DNA from: Cornus controversa
Taxonomy: Eukaryota; Streptophyta; Magnoliopsida; Cornales; Cornaceae
Direction: 5' to 3'
DNA: 64,000 bases
Assembly: GCA_026545225.1 (NCBI GenBank)
Contig: CM048848.1
Coordinates: 45,634,806 to 45,698,805, forward strand
In this document: one piece after another, positions 12,523-25,559 of the stretch
Numbering within the stretch: the first letter of the stretch is position 1
Layout of the letters: every line of letters begins with the position of its first letter
Notes under the pieces: generated by a model
What the model saw: the letters and a program-made list of their open reading frames with translations, nothing else
Database searches by the model: none
What the model was told of the DNA's origin: nothing
Position numbers and translations under genes: made by a program

Positions 12523-15500
12523 ATGAAGGGAGGGAAGAAGAAGAGCGGAGGAGGAACCAGCAGTTCGGAAGCAGTTCAGCTGCCATTACCAGCTCCGATT
12601 GCGGACGAAGACGGTGGTGAAGCGGCCGAGACGCATCGGGACGGTGATGAATTGGCGGCGGCGGAGGATCAGGCTGAGCAGCAGCATCAAGGGGAAGGGG
12701 AAGGGGAAGGAGATGGAGAAGAGGGAGAGGAAGAGGAAGAAGGAGAGGGTTACGATGAATTCGAAGACCTCCAAATCGAAGATGGAAAAGATGAGGCTGA
12801 GCGTCCCAAGCTTGCTGAAGGGTTTTACGAAATTGAAGCCGTACGCAGGAAAAGGGTTCGCAAGGTCAGTCTTTTTCTCTCACTACTCTCTCTCTCTCTC
12901 TCTCATCTATTGAACATCTTTTTGAATTCATTAGTTGTATAAATTTTTGTAACTTGCACATTTGCTTTTCCTGCTTTTGTGGGGTTCTGTCTGTGGATTG
13001 ACAATCTCGAATGCTGCTTAAAAGGGGGAAGTTCAATATCTCATCAAATGGTGCGTGCCCTTGCATAATCCGTATATTACAAACACACACACGAATGCTT
13101 ATATGTATATTGAATAAATTGCTTGCTATATTAATCTATCAATCTGTTGATATATTTGTAGCTTTGATGATCTAATCATTTTAGATATATATTTTCATTT
13201 AAAGGCGAGGCTGGCCGGAGACAGCTAACACCTGGGAACCCATAGACAATCTGATGTCATGTTCAGACGTTATTGATGCATTTGAAGAAAGGTTCCTCTC
13301 CTTTCTTCCTAATTTACCTCCCTTCACTCATGCTGTAATTATTATGATACCATTTATATATTAAATGCGTGATTGATACCACTTTCCTTCATTCTTCTTC
13401 TATTTTTTTGAAGCTTGAGATCAGGGAAGCATAGGTCTTCACGTAGACGTAAACGCAAGTATGGGGGTCCTCATTATCAACCCAAGAAGCAGCAGCAGCA
13501 GCAGCAGCATTCACCTGCTGCTGCTACTTATAATATACCTGCTGTCCAGGTCAGGATTATGGATGAACCTTTGCCTTCTATTCCTGTGAATGTCTCGATC
13601 ATTGCCAATAAAGGGGAAAATAATGTGGGGGCTGTCAGCGAGGTCGAAGCAGCAAAGCAAGCAAATGAGAATGATCCTACCATGGTTCCTCAACAAATTG
13701 AAGAGAGGAACGAGCAGAATGAATTGGATTTAAAGCTTAGTGAGCTTAAAGGAACGATGGCTACCAATGAGGGTAATGGGGATAAGTTTGCAATACATTT
13801 CCCAAGTGCCCGCACTTCAGAAGGAAACGGTGCTGCAAATGGTCTCTTGAAGGTTGATAATGTGGAACAAGCTCAAGCTGGTCGCTGCACTGGAGCTAAA
13901 AGGAGGAAGTCTGGTTCTGTTAAGAGGTTTAAACAGGATTCAGCCTCTTGTGTACCAAATGATGCACAAAATGCATTATCAAGAAGCACTGATGTCTCTA
14001 GTGGTAGAGTTGGGCGGCAAGGGATTCAAAATCCTAATTCCATGGGGAATGATTTGGGTCTCAAGAATAAGTATGATAATTCCATAAATATGTTTACCAT
14101 CACTGAGATTATCAAGCCGATAAGCTATTCAGCTTCTGTATCAAACAATGTTCAAGACGTTTTGGTGACCTTTATGGCCATGAGGTTTGTGAACTGACTC
14201 CAACTTTTCTCCTACCTATTTCTACGATTAACTTTGTCCTTCTATTTATGATGCTGAAATTTGTCTAAAATATTTCTTTCTTTTTCTTTTCCTCATTTTA
14301 TGGGCATATCATCTGGGGGAATGTCTTTCTTGACTGTTTGCTGTTGCTTTATCTATGAAAAGCATGGATGCGGGTTCATTGTCTTTATTATTTGCACCCA
14401 TGTTGAACTAGAACGGTGTGTTTTCCACCACTGGAAAGTGCATGTTAGAGAGCGTTTTGTGTGCTTTTGTAGGACAGTAGGAGTGGGCTCTTGGGAACTT
14501 GGGACTCGAGAGTAGCTTTATGCCACATTGTGAGGATTCACTCAGCATCTGATAATTTCTTTTTCTGGGTGGGGTTTGTTTGTGTAACGATCTCTGTGAG
14601 GTTGTGGAAAGAATTATGTTCTTTTGATCTCCATAACTAGAGAAGCATGGTGATCTCGAGGTAGCCAGTTGGTGGAAAATGTTTGTGTTATTTGTTGCCT
14701 TCTTTTGCTCAATCCAGTCTTTGTTTTTCTCTTTACTGATCACTGTTACTTTAGTTTTAAATAGCTAGTTATGTAGAACAATTAATATTTATTGCAATGC
14801 AATTATTTGCATAAGTAGATAGCCAGACAATTTCCAAAACACAAGAGAATAGTAGATAGGATATTTTTCACAAATTGATTGTTTCAATAAATAATATAAT
14901 TATATCCATGATTTACTACAGAATTTCTTTCCATACTGTTCTTAAGCCATCGTTGCCTACATTGTCGTTAATCACACAAGGCAAGTTTTAAACTCGTATG
15001 ATTCTCAATCTTATGCCATATATTCAGATCCAACTCTTATTTAGAAATCCTGAGTAATAGAATTTTATCACGATGTCAGCTTTAAGGTTCTTAATTCTGA
15101 TTGATTCTATTATGGTGAATTGCTGGTTATCATTACTAATGTTTCCTTAATGTCACACTCCCATGCCCATATATCAAAACCTTAAGCCCCTTCCCATGAA
15201 ACCTCCATCTCAGAGCTATCATCACTACTCTATATAATTGAAATTCTCAAAAGGATAAAGCCATGGATGTTGAATTTCGATGTCAGAATATTTTTTCATT
15301 TTCCTTCACCTAGTAAAGAACATTTATAGTTGTTTGAAAGTGTTTTGGTAGGTTTTGTCTTTTGAAGTATATATTGCTTCAAGTTGTTGGTTGTTAGAAT
15401 ATATATATATATATTTTTAACTTTTGTTTATTTATAATCCTTAAGATTGTTGTTTTTACGTCCCACATTGCGAGAAGTTGCTGGCATGCTACCTGTATAG

Positions 15501-18500
15501 ACACATTTTAAAAATTGTGAGCGCCAAGAGGGTGCAAAGCAGACAATATTTGCAAAGTATGACGTGGGTGCTGACAAAAGTGCACAAGTCCATGAGGGCC
15601 AAGTCAATGAGGATGCTGGATCCCATGAGAGAGTGATTGTGATGTCCCACATCGTCTAGGGGGGATGCATGCTACCTGTATAGACACGTTTTGAAAACTG
15701 TGAGCGTCAAGAGGGTGCAAGGCAGACAAGATTTGCAAAGTGTGACTGACAGAAAAGTGCACAAGTCCATGAGGGCCAGGTCAATTAGGATGTTGGGTTC
15801 CATGAGAGAGTAATTGTGACGTCCCACATCGTCTAGGAGAGAAGTTGTTGACACTTATAAAGGGAGATGTCTCCTACTTGTGTAAACACATTTTGAAAAC
15901 CGTGTGAGTCAAGAGGGTGCAAAGAGAATAATATTTGCACGGTGTGAGGCGGGTCCTGATTTGTTTTGGTATCTAAAATAGAGTGCTTCAAAATTATTAT
16001 TAACAAGTTTCAAGAAAATAAAAGCATACAAAATTCCACCACATTTCATTTTATAAAAAATATTATTTATTGATTATGTTCAATAATCACATGTGTTTCC
16101 ATATGACATTTAAATTTTTTTATTTTTTGAGTTTAAGCTGTCTTTTTTAAAGTATTTTGCTCAAGCTTAACTGTATATTTAATTCTACTTCTGTTAATAA
16201 AAAGTTATTCATCCTTTGGTATTTATTTTTAGTATTTTATAAAGATTTTTTCTTAGTTTTTTTATTTTTTTAAAAATTATACTAGGGTTTAATTTTCTCA
16301 TATATCGTTAGACCATCATCCGAGGCTCTGATTTATCAGAGTACACCATGTTCCTAGTAGACCTAGAGGAGGGTGAGTAGGTCTTTAAAAAAACCTAGTT
16401 GTCAATAACGGAAATTTTAATTTTAGTTTTCTTAACTAAATGAGCAAAAACGAGTAGTAATAAATAGAGAAAAACAGAAATAAAGTAATCACATATAGAA
16501 CACATGTATTTACACGGAAAACCCCAAAGGGGAAATACTACGGGACTCTAGGCTAGGCATATTGAATCCCCTATAAAGCCAAGGTAATGCAACCCTAATT
16601 CTCAGATTCTATCCCCGTAGAACCACCTAATATATGTCATATCCAAACTTGTGCCCGACGTTCTTCCGCGAACATTGTTGCTGTTGATCTACAAATTCGT
16701 TCTCAATGTGATCAATTTCTTTTATTTGTGATTAGATTTCCTTTGCCAGCCGTCCAATTCCTTGTTCTTTGCTTGTGTGATTGATGTTGATCTCCTTTGT
16801 TGCTCTTTGGATGTAATGATTTAACACTCTAAATAGTATTCATCATTTAATGCAATATGCTTAGATAATGAAAAGGAAGGAAATCTGTTCTCGATTGACT
16901 ATATGTTCTCTATATGCTTTTACCCTTAGAATTATATTTTGAGAGCCTCGAGAATGTTTATAAAGGGCTTGTTTGGTTTCATTTTCTGAAAATAGTTTTC
17001 AAGAAATTGAAAACAATTTTCAGAAAACACTAAAAGATAGTTCTCTGAAAACATGCATTTTTTTTTTAATTTAGTTTTCAGAAACAGTTTTTGAAAAACT
17101 GTCAACCAGATAAATTATCATTCTGTTTTCTGCATTTCCAATCTCAAAACATATAACAGGTGTAAAAAAAGTGAGCCAAGCAGACCCATAGTGTTTCCAA
17201 GTAAAAACAATTAGGTTTTAGGGTTTAAAACAGAATAGGGAACATCTTTTCCACATGGTTTGATCAATCCACCGTTGGTTGGATTAATCAAACTGAAACA
17301 GTGGGGTACGACCGATAACTGTTTCTTAAGAAACACAATTTTTCGTTTAAAAGCTATATAATGTGTTCAATAATGTATATGATGCAATATAAACATGATA
17401 TATGATATGAATGCTTAAATAAAACCCTAATCTATGAGTTAAGTATTTGAGACATGATTTTACCTTTTTACCCTTATCATGGTTTTCAAATTTCATCTTC
17501 AAAGTCCATAGATTATGAGGCATAGTGAAACCTAACTAACATTAAAAAAGAAAAAAACTAAAATAACGATACCAACTCTAGCATTTGTTATGAAAGTTGC
17601 CAATACGAAGTCTGAATGACCTAACAGTTATTTCTTACTATAGGAGCAGCACATGCCAGGTTTGACCACTTACCTTGTCTTTTTTTTTTCTTTCACTCTG
17701 GCATGTAGTATGATTATAGTTTTAATAAACCTGTTTTAGTTATTCTTATCTCACGTTAGTTTTGACTAGATGGTATTTTCTGCAAAGGAGGGTAGTGGAT
17801 GAGTTAGAAAATTTTGAATCATATTACTATGATGCAAATTCTTTTATCTAATAGCGCAGATAGTGTAACGCTATTGGCATACCAAAGAAAGTTTCTGGTG
17901 TTCCACCCATTATCCTATAAATAAAATGACAAAGTTGTCAATTTTGTCATCCCTACAAACATGCGGCTCTACAATCTGCATACATCTTCATCTTTCCTCT
18001 TGTTCTTTTGTCTTTGCGAGATGAAGCTTCTCCATTCTGTCGGTCTCTCCAAGAGCTTATGTGAAACCCCAAGTTTAAATAGTCATTAATGGTGGAACTG
18101 TCAAGCTCATCTCCCAAATTCCACTGATGTTACCATTTTGTCATCTTTAGTTGCAGTGTAAAAATCTTCCAGGCTTTAAGATTGGAACTCACATTATTTA
18201 TTTTCTAAATTATTCTTTTTTCTCCCTTAACCTATGTAAACAAGATGTGCATTTAATTTGAAATACACTAATTGAACAAGCAAATCAACAATACTTTGTT
18301 ATTGTAACAGGCTAGTCAACCATCTTATGGTGTTACCAAGAAGGTGTTACATCATATTTTACATGATGGTTGAAGGTAAGGGCAGTTGAGTGTGATACCG
18401 TGCCACTCATGTTGTGCCTCGAGTTAAATACAGGCAAGGTACACACAATCAGTGCTGCTGGTTGCATCTTGATCAGGTTACCAAGGGTATGGAAATATGG

Positions 18501-19969
18501 AACTTCAAACTCACTCATTAAGCAAATTTTAACTGACATGTACAAATACACTTCTCCAAGACTCTTTCAGGAGAAGACAATCATGGCAACTGCTATATTA
18601 AACTGACACTTGCACCCATTTATCTCCAGACTGCTTCATCTCTAGTCCTCTTCTCTCAGTAGTTTGTTTTGTTTTTCTCCCATCCACAACCTCCAAAGGT
18701 CCCCCTGGCTGATCAGAATGCAAGAATTACCTCCTATTTTTTAACCCATACACACCTATATACATGGATATGTATGTATATATTTACTAATGACATGCAG
18801 ACGGCCTACCATAAAGGCATCTAGGCAACCTGTAAAGCCATTGCCTGCAGTCACATAGGCATTTTACAGCTATGGTTACATGTTCCCTTAATATTTGTTC
18901 TAGTCCTATCAAAATTAAAAATAATCTACTTGTTTTGACAGTTTTTCCCTGATAAATAACGCTAATATATGGGTTAGTAATACTTAATAATCTAGTGCAA
19001 CATGTCCTTTGTTCTAGGCTTCTAGCCTTAATGTCATAGTACGGTAGTACCTGTGCAAATTATATAATTTATCATGATGGTTCTGGACATATCATCATTT
19101 TTTCCTTGGGGAGCTGCTAAGTACCTCATTTCCTCGAGTCACATTGCAAGAGTTGTACAGTATGCTTCCCTGAGATTTTATGTTTTCAAAAGAAAAATAA
19201 ATTCTGTTTCAGCTGGAAAATAGGAACTACGCAAGTAGTCCAGCGTATTGCCAAATAATTATATTTAAGTCAACCTAATCAGGTCTCCTTTCCGAATTAC
19301 ATCATTCCAGATTTATTTTTCTAGCTTCTAATGTTTCTGAATATATATTTATTTTTGTTTATTATAAATCTCTGTGTTATGATTATATAATACATGTTTT
19401 CTATATGGTATGCAATACATCTAGCATCAATCACTTCCAAGGTAGCAGAAACTTCAGTTTAAGTGTATAGAATCTTAGTTAATTGCCTGACAGGTATCAT
19501 GCATGACAAGATAACACAATTGTGGTTTGTATTGAGGTTTCGTATTGAGGTGGTATTGAGTATTGAGGTTTCCCAGTTACAAGGACCTTGACTTCTCATT
19601 GTCAAAGATAATTTTTTCGTTGTTGAAAAATAGTTTAAATATTCAAGCAGGCTAGAATCTAGTCTAGTCATCAAGCATCCTTTCATATATATATATATAT
19701 ATATATTAAAAAATTATCTTGGTTGCATACTTGTAGGTCTGATGGGAAAGAAGTGATTGTGGATAACAAATTTCTCAAGGCTAACAATCCACTTCTGGTA
19801 ATTTCTTCTCTTCTTCCTCATTAACACTGCCGTGGCTTCTACAAAAAATATTATGGCAACAACTATGTTATGACTGTTAGTATGCTGTTAATATCACTAA
19901 TATTCATTTTCTATATTTTGACAGTTGATCAATTTCTATGAGCAACATCTCCGGTATAGTCCTACGTAA
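12523..19969 (+). CDS. LHP1: Chromodomain protein LHP1/TFL2 (plant HP1-like)
   Basis: Reads H3K27me3 in the nucleus and supports Polycomb silencing, for example of flowering genes (family knowledge). Six exons: 12523-12864, 13025-13050, 13205-13291, 13414-14184, 19737-19797, 19925-19969. Joined, they give 1332 nt, 443 residues, close to the family's usual length. Residues 1-98 are acidic (Glu/Gly-rich). The chromodomain is at about 99-158, with expected aromatic-cage residues Y102, W123 and W126. A basic stretch (SSRRRKRK) and a six-Gln run follow. The C-terminal chromoshadow domain (about 375-443) ends [12 protein letters not shown]. All junctions are GT-AG and in frame. The chosen ATG follows a GA-rich leader and gives the acidic N-terminus. 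Intron 4 is 5,552 bp and carries several mobile elements. Frame and motifs are intact, so it is probably functional. Confidence 0.95.
15455..15965 (+). mobile_element. Three tandem Cassandra/TRIM-like LTR units
   Basis: tgtgacgtcccacatcg-type starts recur at about 15459, 15640 and 15818. Each is followed by acacattttgaaaa, gtgagcgtcaagagggtgca and agacaatatttgcaaagt in the same order. I associate this order with the LTRs of the TRIM/Cassandra group. Units 1 and 2 share aagtgcacaagtccatgagg; unit 3 has an extra ttataaagggagatgtctcc segment. They lie inside LHP1 intron 4. Confidence 0.65.
16310..16950. mobile_element. LTR-like remnant in LHP1 intron 4
   Basis: Contains acacggaaaaccccaaaggg and a following stretch typical of decayed copia-type LTRs. 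No coding frame and unclear borders. Confidence 0.3.
16966..17189. mobile_element. hAT-like MITE in LHP1 intron 4
   Basis: The left end gggcttgtttggtttcattt and the right end gtgagccaagcagaccca are inverted relatives. The inside carries repeated gttttcaga/tctgaaaac motifs able to fold back. No target duplication was verified. Confidence 0.5.
17190..19736. other. Remainder of LHP1 intron 4
   Basis: AT-rich intronic sequence without recognisable coding exons. The open frame at 18370-18606 shows no family resemblance. A (TA)n run lies at 19686-19706. The acceptor is ttgtag before 19737. Confidence 0.6.
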
Positions 19970-20625
19970 CGAGTGCCAAGTGGACATGTCATGGAGTGTT
20001 AGGATGTAGCTGGATCTGCCACATCACCACCTTTCTCCTTGTACGGTGTTGGGGTTTTGTAGCTGGTGGCTATAGTGCAGGTTAACCAATGCACTCTTTC
20101 ATAGGGTGTGGTAAATAGTATAAAGACTGACTTGTATAACACCAATTTGTGTAGCCTGCCTTCTCTTTATGGTTATATATATATATGATATTTAACATGG
20201 ACGTGATGAGAAAGTGTTGTTAATATTCTTAAATGGCTAATACCCATCCAACTCTTATTGTCATTGCTCTGTGTGCTTGTACACATCCGAATTCCCGTAC
20301 TTTTAGGACTTAATTAAGATTAGCATCTTTTGGGAATCTCATAGTGACTATTAATAGAACTCTCTCAAGTTGGAGGGAAATGAAATGGATTCCATTGTAA
20401 AAATCCCTGGTCCTCTACTGATTTTTGATAATTCATGGAAATGAATTGGAATTGATCATCTTTTGTATCAAAATTCAATGAGTCTGTTTATTCTCCATGG
20501 CATTTCTAACATTTCCTACTTTTTTGCATGTGTATGGTCGTTGCTGGGACTTTATGGAATGATGTTATTTCCATTTTACTATGATATATAAGAGAGGACA
20601 TGATATACAACAGGTAAAAATAGAA
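19970..20625. other. LHP1 3' flank
   Basis: Probable 3' UTR and intergenic DNA downstream of the LHP1 stop. No gene is seen. Confidence 0.4.
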
Positions 20626-20629
20626 AAGG

Positions 20630-20696
20630 AGTTCATGTGCCAGACCCCATCCATATGGGATAAAGGTAAGAATGATGATGATGATGATGATGATGA

Positions 20697-20743
<47 letters not shown>
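20630..20743 (+). mobile_element. RTE-type LINE tail followed by (TA)n
   Basis: The sequence gttcatgtgccagaccccat, then catatgggataaaggtaaga and (GAT)n, matches the extreme 3' end seen in the larger RTE fragments at 31,715-32,066 and 36,749-36,952. A long (TA)n run (20,700-20,743) follows. It is severely 5'-truncated. Confidence 0.55.
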
Positions 20744-20745
<2 letters not shown>

Positions 20746-21299
20746 ATCCTACAATGACAGGATTATGAATGATCTCATTGCCTTGATTTAATTGTTTTTC
20801 AGTGGCTTTCAAGGGGCCTTGTTTTTGTAGTGACCAGGGAACTTGAGATACAGTACAAAACTACATTTTAGTTTTTTTGAAAAATTTCGTGGATTTTACC
20901 TCCAAGACAAACTCTCACTTTCTTGGTACTGACGTGGGTGATATTTTTCCATTTTCAATTATTATTATTATTATTGTTTGCAAAATAAAGAGAGTGACAT
21001 TCTAATTGTCCAACCTTGATGAAAACAAATGCTTCTAAACAATTTCCCAACAGCTCAAGTTAGGAATTCTTTTTTATTTGCTTTGTGTGTGTGTGTTATC
21101 ATTTCAACAAATATGGTTGTGGTTGGCCTCAAAGCTATCGTCTACCATATAAACAAAACAACAAAGCAGATCAACTTTGGTAAAGGACATTTATATGGAT
21201 CAACTACTCTCATCTGTGTGTAAACACACACGCACTCTCTCTCTCTCTCTCTTATATGCTTGTTTTAGCCATTGTCATCTGCAACTGACCCTCCTTGTT

Positions 21300-21308
21300 C
21301 TATATAAG
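21300..21308 (+). promoter_or_regulatory. TATA box of the small membrane protein gene
   Basis: ctatataag lies about 50 bp before the start ATG at 21359, leaving room for a leader of roughly 25-30 nt. Confidence 0.5.
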
Positions 21309-21358
21309 TATAACTCCATTTTGTGACTCCCTAAGAGTGTGTGGACTTGGCAACACAA

Positions 21359-21700
21359 ATGGGGAACAGAGGGCCATCTCCAATGGTTCCTTCTCTACTA
21401 GTGGGTGTCCTCTGCCTGGTCGTCTTCGGCCCTATCATTCGATACGTAGCAGAATGGATAATACCTCTGTTTCTAGTAGGCGAAGCAGAAGGTGGCGCGA
21501 TCACCTTCACCATGTTGCTTCTTCCCATCTTGTTGCTGCTGCTGATACATTTTTCCAGTATTTTCGTTCCCGCGCTGAACTTTCCTTCAGCTGGAAATCT
21601 GCAAAGTGGTGGTGGCTCTGGTTTTGATGATGGGGGGTTTGGGTTGGGGTCTTTTCTTCTAGTTGTGCTCTTCTTCATTTTATACATTATGGTGTGGTGA
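21359..21700 (+). CDS. Small three-helix membrane protein, function unknown
   Basis: Single-exon frame of 113 residues beginning MGNRGPSP. An upstream in-frame GTG at 21341 is not a likely start. Three hydrophobic segments are visible: about 9-40 (VPSLLVGVLCLVVFGPIIRY then WIIPLFLVG), about 51-71 (ITFTMLLLPILLLLLIHF) and about 96-112 near the end. A Gly/Ser/Asp-rich loop (QSGGGSGFDDGGFGLG) precedes the last segment. It therefore looks like an integral membrane protein. A TATA box lies just upstream and codon structure is consistent. I do not recognise a named family; a conserved plant small transmembrane protein is plausible. It lies between LHP1 and the convergent plastid L3 gene. Confidence 0.65.
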   Translation: MGNRGPSPMVPSLLVGVLCLVVFGPIIRYVAEWIIPLFLVGEAEGGAITFTMLLLPILLLLLIHFSSIFVPALNFPSAGNLQSGGGSGFDDGGFGLGSFLLVVLFFILYIMVW

Positions 21701-23368
21701 GTGAGCTTTCCTTTTGTCTAGTCTCTGCTGCTTCAGCAATATGCATATAAAACTTGTCTCAGGGTTAAGTTCAAACTTGTAAACCCACCATAACCAAAAG
21801 AAGGTTATATTATACTTGTTTGATGATTGTAAAGCCTAGGCCTGTCTAGAAACATTGTGATACAAAACCAGCATTAGAATTTTGTGAATTTTTTTCACAG
21901 ATTTCTAACTTGGGATTTGTTTCACAAGTTCCTAATTATATTTTAAAGCTTCACACATTTTCAATATGGGACATGTTTCACAAAGTCCTAATTAATTCAA
22001 TCAAATTAGAATATTGTATTTACTTTAGCATAAAAGTCTTTAGGTGCCCATTCTTGTAAACAGCATAATATAAATTATCTAAAAAAAAAAAAAAATTTAT
22101 AAATTTTTTATTTTATTTTATTTTATATGTAGATAAACTAATATACTTTATTTTAATTTTTGTTAATCAGTTCTTGCATATTATATATAGTATGAATTTT
22201 CATTTATTTCATAATTGAATTTATTTTTATTCATTAAAGAAATTCACGACGCAATTACTGATTCGGTTACCTTACCGATACGGATCCAATTACCAATACG
22301 GATTCAATTATGCTATACGACAGATACGGATCCAATTCCGTTATACGACGTCGTCACTGACCATTTGAAAATTTCATCTTCAACGAAGGAGGCTACTTGG
22401 TGGGCAAATTACCTATTAACTTTTCACAAACACATGGAATGCATCTCCAAGGCAAAACTAATGCAGTAGGAGGACCTTCTCTTTACCTCCTCATAATTGC
22501 CTGACCATTACTAGTATCACAATAGACCATTGTCACAATTGGCCCCAAGAAAAATTTAATCATGGTCACAAACCGAATTCGGGTTAAGGACTCTGGCATG
22601 TCCGTGTACACAAAATCACAAACCGAAATACGAACAGCATGTACAAATATATAGTGACCAGTGACGACAAAAGTCTCAAACAAGTAATGCCAGAACCTGT
22701 CAAATTTTTTTTTTCCCCGAAGAACCTGTCAATTCAGACACCAAGATTATCCAAATTGGACAGTAGAATCGATTGATGAACCAACTCTGATTCTTCTAAA
22801 TTGAGGAACAATTCATCAAAAGCAATATGAAGAGGCCCAAAATGTTGAATTCAGGAAGACTCAAAAGAGAGAAACACATGACCGGCTTATTCACAAGAAT
22901 GCATAGGATAAAGAAAAACATCAACAAAGAACCCACTTGCAATGGTACTAAAATGAATTGGCAAAATTGTGTCAAATAGTTCTTGCAGATTTGGGAACCC
23001 AACGGTCAATGTTAAAGCTCAGAGAGTAACTGTGAGTTGACAAATTGGCCAAGCAAGGGAATTTTGATATCCATACTTCTGATTGACCGTATGAACACTA
23101 TCAAGTATCAACTCTATTTATCCATTGTCATGTATGGATGAGATAAGGCAGGCAAGAAAAAAAAAAAAGATCAAAATGAAATCAAGTCACTATGGATTAC
23201 TTCTATGATATCAATGTCATTTAACGGTAAGGAGACTATGACAAAAGATAAGTTGAAGAAAATTAACAAAAAGATTTAGAAATGCAAAATGCTGACATGC
23301 CACTTCAGACGAAATAAAATTACATAGAACTTTGACAATACAAAAGAAGAAAAAACAGCAAAACAAAG
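21701..23368. other. Intergenic region between two convergent genes
   Basis: Holds repeated ttcacaa(g/a)ttcctaatt-type sentences at about 21,895-22,000. A short cluster of gatacggatccaatt-like repeats sits at about 22,275-22,340. No gene was recognised. The L3 3' UTR probably lies near 23,300. Confidence 0.4.
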
Positions 23369-25450
23369 CTAGTTCTTGGGGATATTCTTCCCAACAATCT
23401 TTGCTGGCGCAATTCGTATTAGATTGCCTGGCTTACCGGGGACAGCTCCTTTGATCATTACAATCCGAAGCTCATTGTCAATTTTGACAATTCTGAGCTT
23501 ACGGATCTTTCTTTTGGTTCCTCCCATCCTCCCTGGCATTTTCTTTCCCGGGTACACACGACCAGGAGTTGTTCCAGCGCCAATCGATCCAAGAGCTCTA
23601 TGGCTCTTTGATCCATGAGACATAGGGCCTCTCCTAAAGTGATGTCTCTTGATTCCACCTGGCAGCAAAACAAAATAAACCACAATATTAGGGTCCATCC
23701 ATAGGGGTAAAATGATTGTATATACAATCAAAATAATAGATGAACTTAGCACCAAAATATACCATTCATCCAAGTTTAGAAGAGTAAGAATACTATGTGG
23801 AGGTATAGCTAATCATTCATGTTATGAGTGCTGAGACCATCTGAGTACATTGGCTGAAGGTTAGTGTAAATGTTGTGAAATAATATTATAAACATATAAA
23901 AGTATACGATTTCCATAAATCCAATCCGTGAAATCTTACATATAAAACTAAAAGAGTAGACAATCATAAATAAAATAGCAAAATATTATTCATGCTAAAA
24001 TAGAGCTTAAGAATATAAAATTGAAATAAACAGGAACTGATTTAAAATATATCAGAACATAATGTTACAAGCTCAATAGTGAAAAATTGAAACCAAAACG
24101 GAGTCCACCGAGTATGACCTTAGCATTAAACTTTACTAATTCAAAGCAAAAAGAATAACATGTTTCGATGCCCATCAGGCCAAAGCAAAACACAGAAGGA
24201 AAGCCATTTGGAGCAAGTAATCATACAGCAGCCAACACCACCCTTATTTATTTATTTTTTTATTTCAGGTAAGCGAGACCAACCCATTACTGCAGCGATT
24301 AAAACACACACATAAATGTCCAGTAGCTGGAGTGTCACTACACTTTGATACCCAGAAAACATGTTGCGTACCCAGAAAACATGTTGCATACATTTTCATC
24401 AATGTCTTGAAACAAATCCTTATCACAATAATTATTTTCAAAGAGCCTGCAATTTACATTCTATCCATATGCCAAAGCTATATGCTTGACCAGCTTCTCA
24501 AATAATTCCCTGTTAACCTAAGCCGTATCCAACCAACAATTGTCAATATGAAAATCCATGGCAAGACAACATACACTTAACAAATACCCAAAGACATGAA
24601 CCATATTCAACATTGCTAATTTCACATGTCAAATCTTGGTTCAAAAAATTTAAATACGCGCGCGCGCGCACAGAGCCCTATAAATTCCACGTTCAACATT
24701 GCCAATTTCACATTCCAACACATTCTTAGTTCAAAACAATCAAATATGCATAGATATATAAGACCAACATATACACATCTATCTATAGAGTGAGAGAGAA
24801 AAAAAGGGGGGAAAAAGGGAGAAGAGGGTACCTTGGAATCCTTTCCCTATTGTTGTCCCCGAGACATCAACCAAATCCCCCTCTTTGAAAAGCTCATCGA
24901 CCACGAGTCTCTGACTGGGCTCAAACCCATCAACCGACTGTAACCGAAACTCCTGGAGGTGACGGAGAGGTATAATCTCAGACTTCAGGAGATGACCCAT
25001 TTCAGGCTTGGTGAGCTTCCGGTCCCGAACCCTCCTGTACCCAACCTGGACCGCATTGTAGCCATCTGTTGCCTCAGTCTTGACCTGGGTCACTATATTG
25101 CCCTCTCTGAACCCAATCACTGTGACGGGCACAACAGAGCCTCCTGGCTCGAAATAGGTCATCATCCCCAATTTGGTGCCCATGACGCCAATGCCAGCCT
25201 CCGTGCTCATCACGATCGGTGAAAAGGAGCGATTGGGTCTTCTGGGTTTGTGGGATTTTGGGATGAGAATGGGGCGAAAGAGTGAGGAAGAAGAACAACG
25301 GAGGTGGGTATAGTTGTGGGTGTGGGGGCGAAGGGTGAGTGAGCGTAGTGGTGAGGAGGAACACGATGATGACGAACGTGGCAATGGGGAGAGGTGGGTT
25401 TTGGCAGATGAGATTGTTCCGGTGGTGGGGAGTATGGTGGTGATGGCCAT
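23369..25450 (-). CDS. RPL3: Plastid ribosomal protein L3, nuclear-encoded
   Basis: Component of the chloroplast 50S subunit, near the peptidyl transferase centre (family knowledge). Two exons on the minus strand: 25450-24832 and 23658-23369, giving 909 nt and 302 residues. The junction is phase 1, with donor gtaccc and acceptor ccag. Residues 1 to about 80 are Ser/Thr/Pro/Arg-rich with few acids, as expected of a chloroplast transit peptide. The L3 domain starts at about [13 protein letters not shown]. It includes [40 protein letters not shown] and [11 protein letters not shown], the conserved bacterial-type L3 loop. The C-terminus is basic (IPKN). It resembles bacterial/plastid L3 rather than cytosolic L3. 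The 5' leader carries a CT-repeat. No defects are seen. Confidence 0.96.
23659..24831 (-). other. Intron of the plastid L3 gene
   Basis: A 1.17-kb intron without recognisable genes. A direct repeat tacccagaaaacatgttgc occurs twice (about 24,349 and 24,369). An alternating (CG)n(CA)n run lies at 24,657-24,671. Confidence 0.7.
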
Positions 25451-25452
25451 GT

Positions 25453-25456
<4 letters not shown>

Positions 25457-25491
<35 letters not shown>
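25457..25491. repeat. (GA)n microsatellite in the L3 leader
   Basis: About 17 GA units on + (CT on the transcribed minus strand) end a few bases upstream of the L3 ATG. Pyrimidine-rich leaders are common in plant genes for ribosomal proteins. Confidence 0.85.
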
Positions 25492-25494
<3 letters not shown>

Positions 25495-25559
25495 CCCCTG
25501 TTTCTTATCCACTGGGGAAGGGGAGAGAGTAGAACCTTCAATAGTTCAATGTGTACACA

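Noticed and set aside
14184..14197. LHP1 ending at the stop in intron 4 (…MRFVN)
   Set aside because: The frame reads into the intron; splicing at 14184 to 19737 restores the conserved chromoshadow end.
18370..18606. 78-codon frame inside LHP1 intron 4
   Set aside because: Intronic, no conserved features; the LHP1 exons on both sides join in frame without it.
25210..25541. Frames overlapping the L3 first exon on both strands
   Set aside because: Out-of-frame shadows of the transit peptide region and the GA repeat.
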